A DNA stretch of 35,604 nt from assembly GCA_902801565.1 (NCBI GenBank), contig CADCIX010000042.1, forward strand, positions 1 to 35,604. Direction: 5' to 3'. This DNA is from an uncultured Veillonellaceae bacterium (lineage in GTDB: Bacteria; Bacillota; Negativicutes; Selenomonadales; Selenomonadaceae). The notes beneath the pieces were generated by a model. The model was not told where the DNA came from, made no database searches, and saw only the letters and a list, made by a program, of their open reading frames with translations. The translations under genes and the position numbers were made by a program. Positions 16,627-24,284 of the stretch are shown here, in pieces; within the stretch, counting starts at the first letter, position 1; each line of letters starts with the position of its first letter.

Positions 16627-17912
16627 TCTTCCATCGGTTCGATGGTCGGTTTCGCGCCGTCCTCGATGCATTCCTTGGTGATGATGATCTTTCTTGGCTC
16701 GTTGGACTTCGGGATATCGAACATGACATCCAGCATCGTGTCCTCGATGATGCCCTTGAGGGAGCGGGCGCCGGTCTTCCGTTCGATGGCCTTTTTGGCG
16801 ACGGCGCGCAGGGCATCCTCCTGGAATTCCAGCTTTACGTTGTCCATGGAGAGCAGCTTCTCGTACTGCTTGACCGGCGCGTTTTTCGGCTCGGTGAGGA
16901 TGCGGAGAAGCGCGTCCTCGTCCAGGGTCTCCAGTGTGCAGATGATGGGCAGGCGGCCGATGATCTCGGGGATGATGCCGTATTCCATGAGGTCCTCGGG
17001 GCGCACCTTGTGGATGAGCTCATCGTATTTCGGCTTCTCGTCCTCGCCCTGCACCTCTGCGCCAAAGCCGATATTGGCATCTGCCTTTTTCAGGCGCTTG
17101 GAGATTTCCTTGTCGATGCCGACGAAGGCACCTCCGACGATGAAGAGGACGTTCTTCGTGTCCACCTTGATGGTGGGGGCTTCCGGGTGCTTGCGCTGGC
17201 CGCGGGCGGTGAATTCCACCACGCTTCCCTCCAGCATCTTGAGGAGTGCCTGCTGGACACCCTCATGGCCGGGGTCTGCGGTGATGGAGTTGTTCGCGCC
17301 GGATTTCCTGGCGATCTTGTCGAACTCGTCGAGGTAGATGATGCCGTGCTCCGCCTTGGCAATGTCCTTGTCGGCGGCATAGTAGAGGTTGCGCACGGCG
17401 ACCTCTACATCGGCGCCAACGAACCCGGCTTCGGTGAGGCTGGAGGTATCCGTGACGGCAAAGGGCACGTCCAGAAGCTTCGAGAGATGGGAGAGAAGGG
17501 CGGTCTTGCCGCAGCCGGAAGGCCCAAGCATGATGACGTTGGACTTCTCGATGTCCGTGTTTCCTTCATGCTCCGCGCCGTACTTCATGCGCTTGTAGTG
17601 GTTGTAGACCGCCACGGCGAGAATCTTCTTGGCGCGGTCCTGGTTGATGATGTATTCGTCCAGATATTCCTTGATGATATGGGGCTTGTTCTTGGAGAGG
17701 ATGTCGTCCAGCTGGATGGCAAAATCCTTCTTTTCCTCGGAGGCATTGGCGGCATCGTGTTCTTCGAGGATGCGGTTGATCTGCTTGATGCAGTTCTTGC
17801 AGATGGAGAATCCCGTGTTGGGATCAAAGATGGGCATATCGTACTGGCTATGCACCGTGATGACCTTCTTGCAGAGGCTGCACTGGTGCTGCGTGGTATT
17901 TGGGTTCGGCAT
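16623..17912 (-). CDS. ClpX-like AAA+ unfoldase subunit
   Basis: The start at 17912 is preceded by AAAGGA and gives 429 residues. An N-terminal zinc-binding domain has C11-x2-C14-x23-C38-x2-C41, with a longer gap than is usual in ClpX. The AAA+ core has Walker A GPSGCGKT, pore loop GFVG, Walker B IIYLDEFDKIA, an RKH loop (QRKHPEAP) and sensor 2 GARSLKGIIE. The ClpP-docking loop IGFGAE is intact, so it should be able to dock on ClpP. Differences from standard ClpX (GCGKT for GSGKT, FDKIA for IDKIA, ITADPGHEGVQQ) suggest a divergent paralogue or a lineage variant. No clpP or tig is next to it, and a transposable element lies 30 bases upstream. Confidence 0.88.
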   Translation of the reverse strand: MPNPNTTQHQCSLCKKVITVHSQYDMPIFDPNTGFSICKNCIKQINRILEEHDAANASEEKKDFAIQLDDILSKNKPHIIKEYLDEYIINQDRAKKILAVAVYNHYKRMKYGAEHEGNTDIEKSNVIMLGPSGCGKTALLSHLSKLLDVPFAVTDTSSLTEAGFVGADVEVAVRNLYYAADKDIAKAEHGIIYLDEFDKIARKSGANNSITADPGHEGVQQALLKMLEGSVVEFTARGQRKHPEAPTIKVDTKNVLFIVGGAFVGIDKEISKRLKKADANIGFGAEVQGEDEKPKYDELIHKVRPEDLMEYGIIPEIIGRLPIICTLETLDEDALLRILTEPKNAPVKQYEKLLSMDNVKLEFQEDALRAVAKKAIERKTGARSLKGIIEDTMLDVMFDIPKSNEPRKIIITKECIEDGAKPTIEPMED

Positions 17913-17942
17913 TAGGTTCGTCCTTTCTACATAAAATATACC

Positions 17943-18104
17943 TAGTGTCCCGCCTCGTTCATATCCACAATAATTGTCCGATATGCAGCCATCTGCGTTG
18001 TCATCGTCAGTTGGCGTAGCCACCGCTACGCCGCCTTCCTCTTCCTAGCATCTGACTACATCTCGAACAATTATTTTTATGTTTCTGAACGAGGTGGGAC
18101 ACTA
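17943..18104. mobile_element. MITE copy 2, upstream of the clpX-like gene
   Basis: The 162 bases from TA to TA are the reverse complement of the element at 4984-5133, with only a few substitutions and one extra 12-base segment (GTTGTCATCGTC) near the middle. The ends are TAGTGTCCCGCCTCGTTC and GAACGAGGTGGGACACTA. The central GGCGTAGC/GCTACGCC hairpin is conserved. On the minus strand an open frame starting at a GTG (18023) runs out through the terminal repeat and stays in phase with the clpX-like gene, adding 37 codons upstream of its normal start. Confidence 0.88.
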
Positions 18105-18120
18105 GATATTATCTAATATC
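18105..18120. promoter_or_regulatory. 16-bp perfect palindrome next to the MITE
   Basis: GATATTA-TC-TAATATC is a perfect palindrome that abuts the TA of MITE copy 2. Before the insertion it would have lain about 30 bases from the clpX-like start, where an operator or part of the promoter would be expected. It is also 24 bases upstream of the rpmE -35 box, so it could belong to either side of this divergent region. Confidence 0.45.
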
Positions 18121-18143
18121 AGGGCGATTTTTTCATGGTTCCC

Positions 18144-18172
18144 TTGCACAGGATTTTTCCTTATGTTATAAT
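18144..18172 (+). promoter_or_regulatory. sigma-70-type promoter of rpmE
   Basis: TTGCAC (18144-18149) and TATAAT (18167-18172) are separated by exactly 17 bases. Transcription from here would leave a leader of roughly 135 bases before the rpmE start codon. Confidence 0.85.
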
Positions 18173-18250
18173 TATGCGGTACTGGACGTACTGACGTCTG
18201 GTTCCACGGTCTTTTGGCCGGCCTTGCCCTTGGCGGTGAGCGGTCTAAAC

Positions 18251-18273
18251 CAAGGCTGCGCAGAGCGGCCTTG
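18251..18273 (+). promoter_or_regulatory. hairpin in the rpmE leader
   Basis: CAAGGCTGC (18251-18259) pairs with GCGGCCTTG (18265-18273) with one G-U pair and a 5-base loop, followed by TATCTTTTCC. The long G+C-rich leader with this stem could be an autoregulatory L31 leader or an attenuator, as known for other ribosomal protein genes. Confidence 0.45.
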
Positions 18274-18315
18274 TATCTTTTCCGGCATTGTCGGGGGAAA
18301 GTGAGGTGTATAGGA

Positions 18316-18513
18316 ATGCGAGAGGGAATCCATCCGGAGTTCTTCGAGGCGAAAGTGACCTGCGGCTGCGGCAACACGTTCACGACGGGCTCGACGAAGA
18401 AAGAGCTTCGCGTCGATGTCTGCTCCAAGTGCCACCCGTTCTTCACGGGCCGTCAGCGTGACGTTCAGGCAGGCGGGCGCATCGAGAAGTTCAACAAGCG
18501 CTATAAGAAATAA
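18316..18513 (+). CDS. rpmE: 50S ribosomal protein L31, zinc-binding type
   Basis: The 65-residue protein begins [20 protein letters not shown]. It has the zinc ligands C16-x-C18 and C36-x2-C39 ([13 protein letters not shown]), marking the zinc-containing form of L31 rather than the zinc-free YkgM/RpmE2 form. It ends FNKRYKK, as usual. TAGGA lies just before the ATG. The gene is monocistronic, with its own strong promoter and a terminator 30 bases after the stop codon. Confidence 0.97.
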   Translation: MREGIHPEFFEAKVTCGCGNTFTTGSTKKELRVDVCSKCHPFFTGRQRDVQAGGRIEKFNKRYKK

Positions 18514-18542
18514 GAAAAGGGCTGTCAAGGCCTATTTACGAA

Positions 18543-18585
18543 GAGAATCCCATCAAGAGACTGCTTTGAATGGGATTCTCTTTTT
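18543..18585 (+). terminator. rho-independent terminator of rpmE
   Basis: GAGAATCCCAT (18543-18553) pairs perfectly with ATGGGATTCTC (18570-18580) and is followed by TTTTTG. It separates rpmE from the next plus-strand gene. Confidence 0.9.
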
Positions 18586-18611
18586 GTTATTACGAAGAAA
18601 GGATGATAAAG

Positions 18612-19109
18612 ATGAATCTTAACGAGTATACGGAAAAACCATTTGTGCATTTTGCCGAGGATTGGGCAATTCTTACCGCAGGGGTGCCGGATGATTTCAA
18701 CAGCATGACCGTTTCCTGGGGCGCCCTTGGGACCATGTGGGGAATGCCTGTGGCTTTTCTGGTCGTCCGGCCGATTCGCTATACCTGCGAATTTATTGAG
18801 CGGCATGAGAAGCTCACGCTTTCCTGGTATGATGAGAAGCACAAGAAGGCCTTGGGGATTTTTGGCTCCAAAAGTGGCAGGGATACAGACAAAGCGGCGG
18901 CCACGGGATTTACGCCTGTAACACTGGAAGGTGCTGTGACCTATAAGGAGGCAAAAGAAACCATGGTGCTTCGCAAGCTCTTTGTGCAGCAGCTTGACCG
19001 CAGCAAGTTCTCTCAGGAAATCCTCAAATGGTATGCCGAGGGAACGAAGGAGGAACATGCCCACAAACTGATTATTGCCGAAGTCCTTTCCCATCATGAG
19101 GGAGTCTGA
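18612..19109 (+). CDS. flavin reductase-like / FMN-binding split-barrel protein
   Basis: The ATG at 18612, 9 bases after AAAGGA, gives 165 residues. The fold is recognisable from FNSMTVSWGALGTMWGMPVA (FMN phosphate and isoalloxazine contacts), FLVVRPIRYTCEFIERHEKL (strand and helix typical of the flavin-reductase-like barrel), and SWYDEKHKKALGIFGSKSGR. Such proteins bind FMN and act as flavin reductases or small electron carriers in anaerobes. An ATG at 18603 would put the ribosome site too close. The gene stands alone between the rpmE terminator and the HD-domain gene. Confidence 0.85.
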   Translation: MNLNEYTEKPFVHFAEDWAILTAGVPDDFNSMTVSWGALGTMWGMPVAFLVVRPIRYTCEFIERHEKLTLSWYDEKHKKALGIFGSKSGRDTDKAAATGFTPVTLEGAVTYKEAKETMVLRKLFVQQLDRSKFSQEILKWYAEGTKEEHAHKLIIAEVLSHHEGV

Positions 19110-19176
19110 AGGGTAACAGGGGGCTTTTCCTTTTCAACACGATCTGAGATGTAAACACAAGGAGGTTTTTAACACT

Positions 19177-19749
19177 ATGAGCAAACTTACTTTAGAGAAA
19201 GCCAAAGAGATTCTCGCCAAGCACGTCACCGAATCCCACCTCATCACCCATGCGGCCGCCGTAAGCGCCGCCATGGGGGCCATGGCCGATCACTTCGGTG
19301 TGAGCCCGGAGGAAAAGGATCACTGGGAGGCCATCGGCTGGCTGCATGATGTGGACTATGAGAAATATCCGGATGAGCACTGTCGCCATGTGCGGGATTT
19401 GCTGGAACCGGAAGGGGTAGAGGAGGAGGATATCCTCACCATCATTTCCCATGGCTACGGCCTTGTCACCGAGGAAAAAGTCCCGGAGACGGATCTGGAA
19501 AAGAGCCTTTTCACCGTGGATGAGCTCACGGGCATTGTCCAGGCCTATGCCTTGATGCGCCCCGAGCGGCTCATCGGCATGGAAGTGAAGTCCCTGAAAA
19601 AGAAATTCAAGGACAAGCGCTTTGCCGCCGGCTGCAAACGGGAGGTCATCAAGAAGGGCTTCGAGATGCTTGGCATGGAGGCCGGCGAAGTCATGGAATG
19701 CTGCATCAAGGGCATGCAGGAGCACGCGGAGGAACTGGGGCTGACGTAA
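19177..19749 (+). CDS. HD-domain phosphohydrolase-like protein
   Basis: This 190-residue cytoplasmic protein has the HD-superfamily metal motif: an early His (H25 in ESHLITHAAAV), the HD pair H57-D58 in GWLHDVDYEKYPDEHC, and a further His in TIISHGYG. This subfamily is widespread in Firmicutes and is annotated as hydrolase or HDIG-like; the substrate is not known. AGGAGG precedes the ATG. A strong terminator follows at once. The 67 bases between it and the flavin-reductase gene contain no clear terminator, so the two may share a transcript. Confidence 0.85.
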   Translation: MSKLTLEKAKEILAKHVTESHLITHAAAVSAAMGAMADHFGVSPEEKDHWEAIGWLHDVDYEKYPDEHCRHVRDLLEPEGVEEEDILTIISHGYGLVTEEKVPETDLEKSLFTVDELTGIVQAYALMRPERLIGMEVKSLKKKFKDKRFAAGCKREVIKKGFEMLGMEAGEVMECCIKGMQEHAEELGLT

Positions 19750-19752
19750 GGG

Positions 19753-19797
19753 AAAGGCCTCCCCAACAGAAACCATCTGCCGGGGAGGCCTTTTTTT
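19753..19797. terminator. bidirectional terminator between convergent genes
   Basis: AAAGGCCTCCCC (19753-19764) pairs perfectly with GGGGAGGCCTTT (19782-19793). A T-run follows on the plus strand, and the AAA before the first arm makes a short T-run on the minus strand. It ends the HD gene and overlaps the stop codon of the convergent EAL gene. Confidence 0.92.
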
Positions 19798-21526
19798 ATT
19801 CCCACTCCAGACCTTTTGACTGGGTGAATTCACGGGATTTCTCTATGGGGAGGGGCTTGGCGAAATAATAGCCCTGGGCGTATCTGCAGCCAATGGATTT
19901 CAGGAACTCGAAGTGTTCCTTGGTCTCCACGCCTTCCTGCAGGGGCTGGATGCCAAGTTCCAGGGCCGCCTGGACGAGATGGCGGAGAAGTTTTTCCGAC
20001 CTTGGGTGCTTGTCGTAGGTCCGCATGAACTCCAGATCCAGTTTCAGCACATCGAACTCATAGCTCATGAGATGGTTCAGGGAAGAATAGCCGCTGCCGA
20101 AGTCATCGATCCAGATGTGATAGCCGGCGCTCCGGAACTTCTGCACTTCCCTCTGCAGATGGGAGGAATCCTCGTTCAGGGCACTCTCGGTGATCTCGAT
20201 GTCGATGAGGTCCCTGGGAAGGTTGTAGAGCCTTCGGAAATGCTCGGTGAGCTCGAAGACCTCGCACAGTTCGAAATCCAGCCGCGAAAGGTTCACGGAG
20301 ACGGGAACGACGGGCTTGCCCTCATCCATGAGACGGCACAGGTCTTCGCAGACCTTCTTGATGACGAAGGTGTCCACCTTGTGGATCATGTGGAATTCCT
20401 CAAGGGTCACGATGAAGGTTGCGGGTGAGAGCATCCCCGCCTGGGGGTCATCCCAGCGCGCCAGCGCCTCATAGCCGCAGATCTTCCCTGTTTCCACACG
20501 GATGATGGGCTGGTAGAACACCTTCAGGTATTCCTTCTCCACGGCGATATCGATGTTGTCGAGGACGTATTGCTGCATCCTGAGGCGCTCATAGAGCTGC
20601 GCCTCGTAGACACCGTAGACCTTGTCGTAGCGCCGCTTGATCATGTTGCAGGCAATGCGGGCGTGGTCGCAGGCAAGCCCGACTTCCTTGCAGGTTTCCT
20701 CCAGCTTGTAGATGCCGGCCTTGATCTCCACGCGGATACCGTCCAGGATCCTGAGCATGGTGCTGTGGATATTCTCCACATGTGTCACGATATGCGGCAG
20801 GTCGGTGCAGACCATGAAATGGTCATTGGAAAAACGGGCAACATCGGCACCCGGGAATTCCCTGCGGATGGTGTAGGCCATGCGGCAAAGGAGGTCGTCG
20901 CCCTTCTGGAAGCCGTAGTTCTCGTTGAATATCTTGAAATTCACGATGTCGAAGTGGATAAATGTCAAGGGCTTTTCCTTGCTGGACACCCCGCTGGCAA
21001 TCTTTTCCTGCACTGCCTCGTAGAAGGCGGACATATTCAGGAGCCCTGTCAGGCGGTCGGCATTCCGGTTCATGGAGAAGATCTGGGATTCTGCGAAGCT
21101 GTTGCGTCCCCGGTTGTAGAACTCGTCCTTGTCCACATCGACGATGTAGACATAGAAGATCTTCTGCCCGCCCTCGCCGTGGAGAAGATGACCGAAATCC
21201 TCGATGTAGCGGACCTCTCCCTGCTTCGTGGTGATGCGGTAGCGGACGTAGTCATGCTGCTTCTCGCTGTTGAAGGTCTGGGACATGATATCGCTTTCAA
21301 TCTTATCGAGGTCCTCCGGGTGGACCATGCCACGGAAGCTGTTGCCGGTATGCTCCCGCAGCTCCTCGATGGTCTTGCAGCCGAACAGCTCGATCACATT
21401 CTGGTCGGCAAAGTAGATTTCCTGGTCCCCAAGGGCATTGTAGACGAAAAAGCCGCCCGGGAGCCCTGTGGGTATGTAGTTTTCATCCGGTGCCAATATG
21501 ATACCCCTTTCCGGTTCTGTTTCCAT
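19796..21526 (-). CDS. PAS-GGDEF(degenerate)-EAL protein, probable c-di-GMP phosphodiesterase
   Basis: This 576-residue soluble protein opens with a PAS domain (about residues 20-125; GGFFVYNALGDQEIYFADQN). A GGDEF domain then starts at DRLTGLLNMSAFYEAV. Its active-site motif is SNDHF instead of GGDEF (ARFSNDHFMV), so cyclase activity should be lost. The EAL domain looks complete: YEALARW, the Asn in VNLSRLDFE, DIEITESAL, IDDFGSGYSSL, LKLDLEF, and QEGVETKEHF leading to YAQGYYFAKPLP. It should therefore hydrolyse cyclic di-GMP, with the inactive GGDEF perhaps binding GTP as a regulatory site. AGGAGGG precedes the ATG. It is the last gene of a six-gene minus-strand operon. Confidence 0.92.
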   Translation of the reverse strand: METEPERGIILAPDENYIPTGLPGGFFVYNALGDQEIYFADQNVIELFGCKTIEELREHTGNSFRGMVHPEDLDKIESDIMSQTFNSEKQHDYVRYRITTKQGEVRYIEDFGHLLHGEGGQKIFYVYIVDVDKDEFYNRGRNSFAESQIFSMNRNADRLTGLLNMSAFYEAVQEKIASGVSSKEKPLTFIHFDIVNFKIFNENYGFQKGDDLLCRMAYTIRREFPGADVARFSNDHFMVCTDLPHIVTHVENIHSTMLRILDGIRVEIKAGIYKLEETCKEVGLACDHARIACNMIKRRYDKVYGVYEAQLYERLRMQQYVLDNIDIAVEKEYLKVFYQPIIRVETGKICGYEALARWDDPQAGMLSPATFIVTLEEFHMIHKVDTFVIKKVCEDLCRLMDEGKPVVPVSVNLSRLDFELCEVFELTEHFRRLYNLPRDLIDIEITESALNEDSSHLQREVQKFRSAGYHIWIDDFGSGYSSLNHLMSYEFDVLKLDLEFMRTYDKHPRSEKLLRHLVQAALELGIQPLQEGVETKEHFEFLKSIGCRYAQGYYFAKPLPIEKSREFTQSKGLEWE

Positions 21527-21544
21527 AAAAAATCCCTCCTGGGC

Positions 21545-22726
21545 CTATTTGTTTGCCATGCGGTAAATCTCAATGGCTGCTTTCTTGTCGATGGGATGGA
21601 AGCAGCCGATCTTGTTGCTGCCATTTGCGGTACACATATCCGCGAGGTATTCGAGGACGGCCTCTGTCTGCACGCCGATGCCGAGTTCCGTGAAGTTTGT
21701 GGGCATATCCATCTCGCGGAAGAAATCCTCGGTCTTGCGGATGCCGGCGCGGGCGCGTTCCTCTGCCGTACCGGAATCGATGCCCCAGATGCGCTCTGCG
21801 TAGCGGGCAAAGCGTTCGGGATCGTCCTCGTAGACATAGCGGGCCCAGGAACCCCAGAGGGCCGTCAGGGATGCGCCGTGGGTCACATCGAACCTGCCGC
21901 CCAGCTCATGACCGAGCTTGTGCACGGAGAAATCCTTCTTGCGTCCGAGCTCGGTGACCCCATTGTGGGAAATGCTGCCGCACCACATGATCTCGCTCAT
22001 GGCATCGTAATCCTTGCGGTTCACGATGGCAATGCGGGCATTGTCGATGACATTCCTGATCAGGGCCTCCGCCACGAGGTCGGTGAAGGAATTTCCCTTG
22101 ATGGGGGTGAAGTAGCGCTCCATGGTGTGCATCATGATGTCACAGATGCCGCAGGCGATCTGCTTCTTGGGCAGGGTGAAGGTGAGCTCCGGATTCATGA
22201 AGGCAATGGCAGGACGGTTGAGCTCGGAGTTGAGCCCTGCCTTCTTGCCCAGTTCCTCGTTGGTCAGCACCGCGGAATCGCTGGTCTCGCTTCCTGCGGC
22301 GGCAATGGTGAGCACCGAGCCGAAGGGCATGGTCTTGGTGAGAGGGGTCTTTCCTGTCCAGAAATCCCAGATGTCCGTGCCGGGATTGGCCACCCCATGG
22401 GCAATGGCCTTGACGGTATCGATGACGCTGCCGCCGCCGATGGCGAGGATGAAGTCCGCCTTGCAGGAGAGGGCCTCACGCACTCCCTCGCGGGCAAAGG
22501 AGAGACGCGGGTTCGGCTGGACGCCGCCCAATACCTCGAAGGCAAGGCCGCTGGAAGTGAGGCAGCGCTCCACACGGGCCAGCAGGCCGCTTTTCACGAC
22601 ACTGCCGCCGCCGTAGACGATAAAGACGCGGTGTCCCCCGTACTGACGGATCTTTTCGGCGACCTGCAGTTCGGCATCACGGCCGAAGATGATCTCCGTC
22701 GGGCTCTTGAATGTAAAGTTTTGCAT
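21545..22726 (-). CDS. iron-containing alcohol dehydrogenase (BDH/YqhD-like)
   Basis: The ATG at 22726, preceded by GAGGGGG, gives 393 residues. The family hallmarks are the N-terminal FKSPTEIIFGRDAELQVAEK, the nucleotide-binding GGGS in VYGGGSVVKSG and again in AIGGGSVIDTVKA, the TIAAAGSETSDSAVLT segment, and the metal ligands Asp and His in CDIMMHTMERYF with two more His in FSVHKLGHELGGRFDVTHGA. It should reduce aldehydes or butyraldehyde-like substrates with NAD(P)H in the cytoplasm. The GGGS rather than GGGSIKR context fits the NADPH-using BdhA/YqhD branch. It lies 24 bases after the deacetylase gene and 18 bases before the EAL gene. Confidence 0.93.
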   Translation of the reverse strand: MQNFTFKSPTEIIFGRDAELQVAEKIRQYGGHRVFIVYGGGSVVKSGLLARVERCLTSSGLAFEVLGGVQPNPRLSFAREGVREALSCKADFILAIGGGSVIDTVKAIAHGVANPGTDIWDFWTGKTPLTKTMPFGSVLTIAAAGSETSDSAVLTNEELGKKAGLNSELNRPAIAFMNPELTFTLPKKQIACGICDIMMHTMERYFTPIKGNSFTDLVAEALIRNVIDNARIAIVNRKDYDAMSEIMWCGSISHNGVTELGRKKDFSVHKLGHELGGRFDVTHGASLTALWGSWARYVYEDDPERFARYAERIWGIDSGTAEERARAGIRKTEDFFREMDMPTNFTELGIGVQTEAVLEYLADMCTANGSNKIGCFHPIDKKAAIEIYRMANK

Positions 22727-22750
22727 GAAAATCCCCCTCATTTTTAAGAT

Positions 22751-23608
22751 TTATGATAATACACCAAAATTGGCCGGCTGTATTCCCTGTCCGGCCAGTC
22801 TGGCCAATACATCAGCATCGCATACACCGGCGAATTCTCCCTCGTAGTCATGCTGCCAGCCGGAAGCCTGCGCCAGTATATTGTTGTCCAGCCCCGGATG
22901 CAGCATGACTTCCACGACACCCTCCGGGAAACGGGCGGAAAGGTCCCGCATGAAATCCGCGGTCACAGCGCCGCCGGCCACCTGCCCGACGAAATGCCCC
23001 GGAAAGGCGAATCCTCTGGCGCGGGCCATGCGCCTGTCCCGCAGGGCCAGCGCTTCCAGGCCGAACTTTCCCACCAGGTCCCCCACCCCCGGCCAGGGAG
23101 TGAATGGGTTCCCATAGATTCCACGGGAAATGCGTACCCGTCGGATATGATGCTTTGCGGCCAGATCCAGCACTATGGGAAAGATCCCCGGCAGCATGTG
23201 CAGGTGCTGATGGCTGTCCACATGGGTGGGGCGAAGGCCTGCATCCAGGACTTTGTCCAGCTGGGCATCCAGTTCCCGGGTGATGTCCTGCCGAGAAATG
23301 TGTCCCTGCAGATACTGGCGGATAAAGGCTCCGTGGTCGGGCAGGAAATGTCCCCCGGGCGTCACCAGAGAGGGCACATCGGAAGGAGCCAGCACCGGTG
23401 TGCCGTCCACCAGGGTAAGGTGTACGCCGACTCCCAGCTCCGGCAGAGACTTGGCCAGCTGCACCGCCTCGTCAAAGGCAGGCTCTCCCGGCATCAGGGT
23501 GGCGGAGCGCAATGCCCCCTGGCTCACGGCACGGGCCACCGCTTCGTTGATCAGGGCATGACGACCGAAATCGTCTGCGTTGATGATGAGTTTCTTCATT
23601 TGATTCAC
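22751..23608 (-). CDS. ChbG/YdjC/HpnK-family carbohydrate deacetylase
   Basis: The protein has 285 residues from a GTG (23608) or 282 from the ATG three codons later; AGGAATAGGG suits the GTG slightly better. It starts KKLIINADDFGRHALINEAV, with the metal-binding Asp pair of the ChbG/YdjC family. Other marks are LGVGVHLTLVDGTPV, the His pair in PTHVDSHQHLHMLPGIFPIV and FPEGVVEVMLHPG. The family deacetylates chitobiose phosphate, hopanoid precursors (HpnK) or cell-envelope sugars. No hopanoid genes are nearby, but a beta-glucoside PTS lies 5 kb away. The gene is 6 bases from the preceding DUF4405-like gene, so coexpression is almost certain. Confidence 0.88.
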   Translation of the reverse strand: MNQMKKLIINADDFGRHALINEAVARAVSQGALRSATLMPGEPAFDEAVQLAKSLPELGVGVHLTLVDGTPVLAPSDVPSLVTPGGHFLPDHGAFIRQYLQGHISRQDITRELDAQLDKVLDAGLRPTHVDSHQHLHMLPGIFPIVLDLAAKHHIRRVRISRGIYGNPFTPWPGVGDLVGKFGLEALALRDRRMARARGFAFPGHFVGQVAGGAVTADFMRDLSARFPEGVVEVMLHPGLDNNILAQASGWQHDYEGEFAGVCDADVLARLAGQGIQPANFGVLS

Positions 23609-23614
23609 AAGTCC

Positions 23615-24265
23615 CTATTCCTGTTTCTTTCGCATCATATAGGCGCAAGCATAGATCATTGCGGCAGATTCTGCCATGTATTTGGACACTTTTGCCGGAT
23701 TGAAGGGCTGTGTCTGGTGCTTCTTCCTGCCACTGCCGTCCCCGGAGGAGGGCAGTGGGGACGATGCCACAAAGGGAGCAGAGATCCACTTGCCAAAGCC
23801 GGAATCCGCAAAGCTCCAGAATCCAAAGCACAAAGTTCCCGCAAGTAGGGCTGCCCCCAGCGTATGAGGGACTTTCCTCAGGGGCGGGCAGCGCCGCAGG
23901 ATGTTCTCCCGCAGATAGGCCCAGTGACAGCTGATATGGAAGGCCAGCAACAGCAGGGATATGGCCCCCAGGAACTTATGCCAGGGCTTCAGGAAGAACC
24001 ATCCGATGCCGAGCTGTCTGGCACACAGGATACCGGTGACGATCATGGCCAGCCAGACAAGGAGGAACAACATATTCCCCCAGTCCCGCCAACCCTTTTT
24101 CCGCCTGCCAAACCCTGTCAGCCATTTCCGGTTCAGCCAGACATGCCAAAGGGAAAAGCCAAAGAACACCAGCCCGCCCCACACGTGGTAGTCCACAGAG
24201 ATGAGATGGCACTTGAAAAAGGTGGTGATGAAAACAAATAACAGTACATCCAAACAGAATCGCAT
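23615..24265 (-). CDS. DUF4405-like membrane protein
   Basis: This 216-residue membrane protein has about four N-terminal helices: LDVLLFVFITTFFKCHLI, WGGLVFFGFSLWHVWLN, MLFLLVWLAMIVTGILCA and FLGAISLLLLAFHISCHW. A fifth hydrophobic segment (LGAALLAGTLCFGFWSFA) and a polar tail follow. His residues sit in pairs in the helices (DYHVWGG, SLWHVW, PWHKFLG, AFHISCHW), a pattern like b-type cytochromes and shared by DUF4405 proteins. Haem binding is plausible but unproven. GAAGGAGAAG precedes the ATG. It is third in the six-gene operon. Confidence 0.75.
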   Translation of the reverse strand: MRFCLDVLLFVFITTFFKCHLISVDYHVWGGLVFFGFSLWHVWLNRKWLTGFGRRKKGWRDWGNMLFLLVWLAMIVTGILCARQLGIGWFFLKPWHKFLGAISLLLLAFHISCHWAYLRENILRRCPPLRKVPHTLGAALLAGTLCFGFWSFADSGFGKWISAPFVASSPLPSSGDGSGRKKHQTQPFNPAKVSKYMAESAAMIYACAYMMRKKQE

Positions 24266-24284
24266 GTTTCCAGACTTCTCCTTC

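Noticed and set aside
13393..16671. A long open frame of more than 1000 codons on the minus strand opposite the hybrid kinase
   Set aside because: It mirrors the codon pattern of the kinase, has no recognisable domain, and the kinase frame shows intact FIST, HisKA, REC and Hpt motifs.
20570..22747. A 725-codon plus-strand frame opposite the EAL and alcohol dehydrogenase genes
   Set aside because: It spans two well-supported genes and their gap, and has repetitive Asp/Val/Gly-rich content typical of antisense shadows in G+C-rich DNA.
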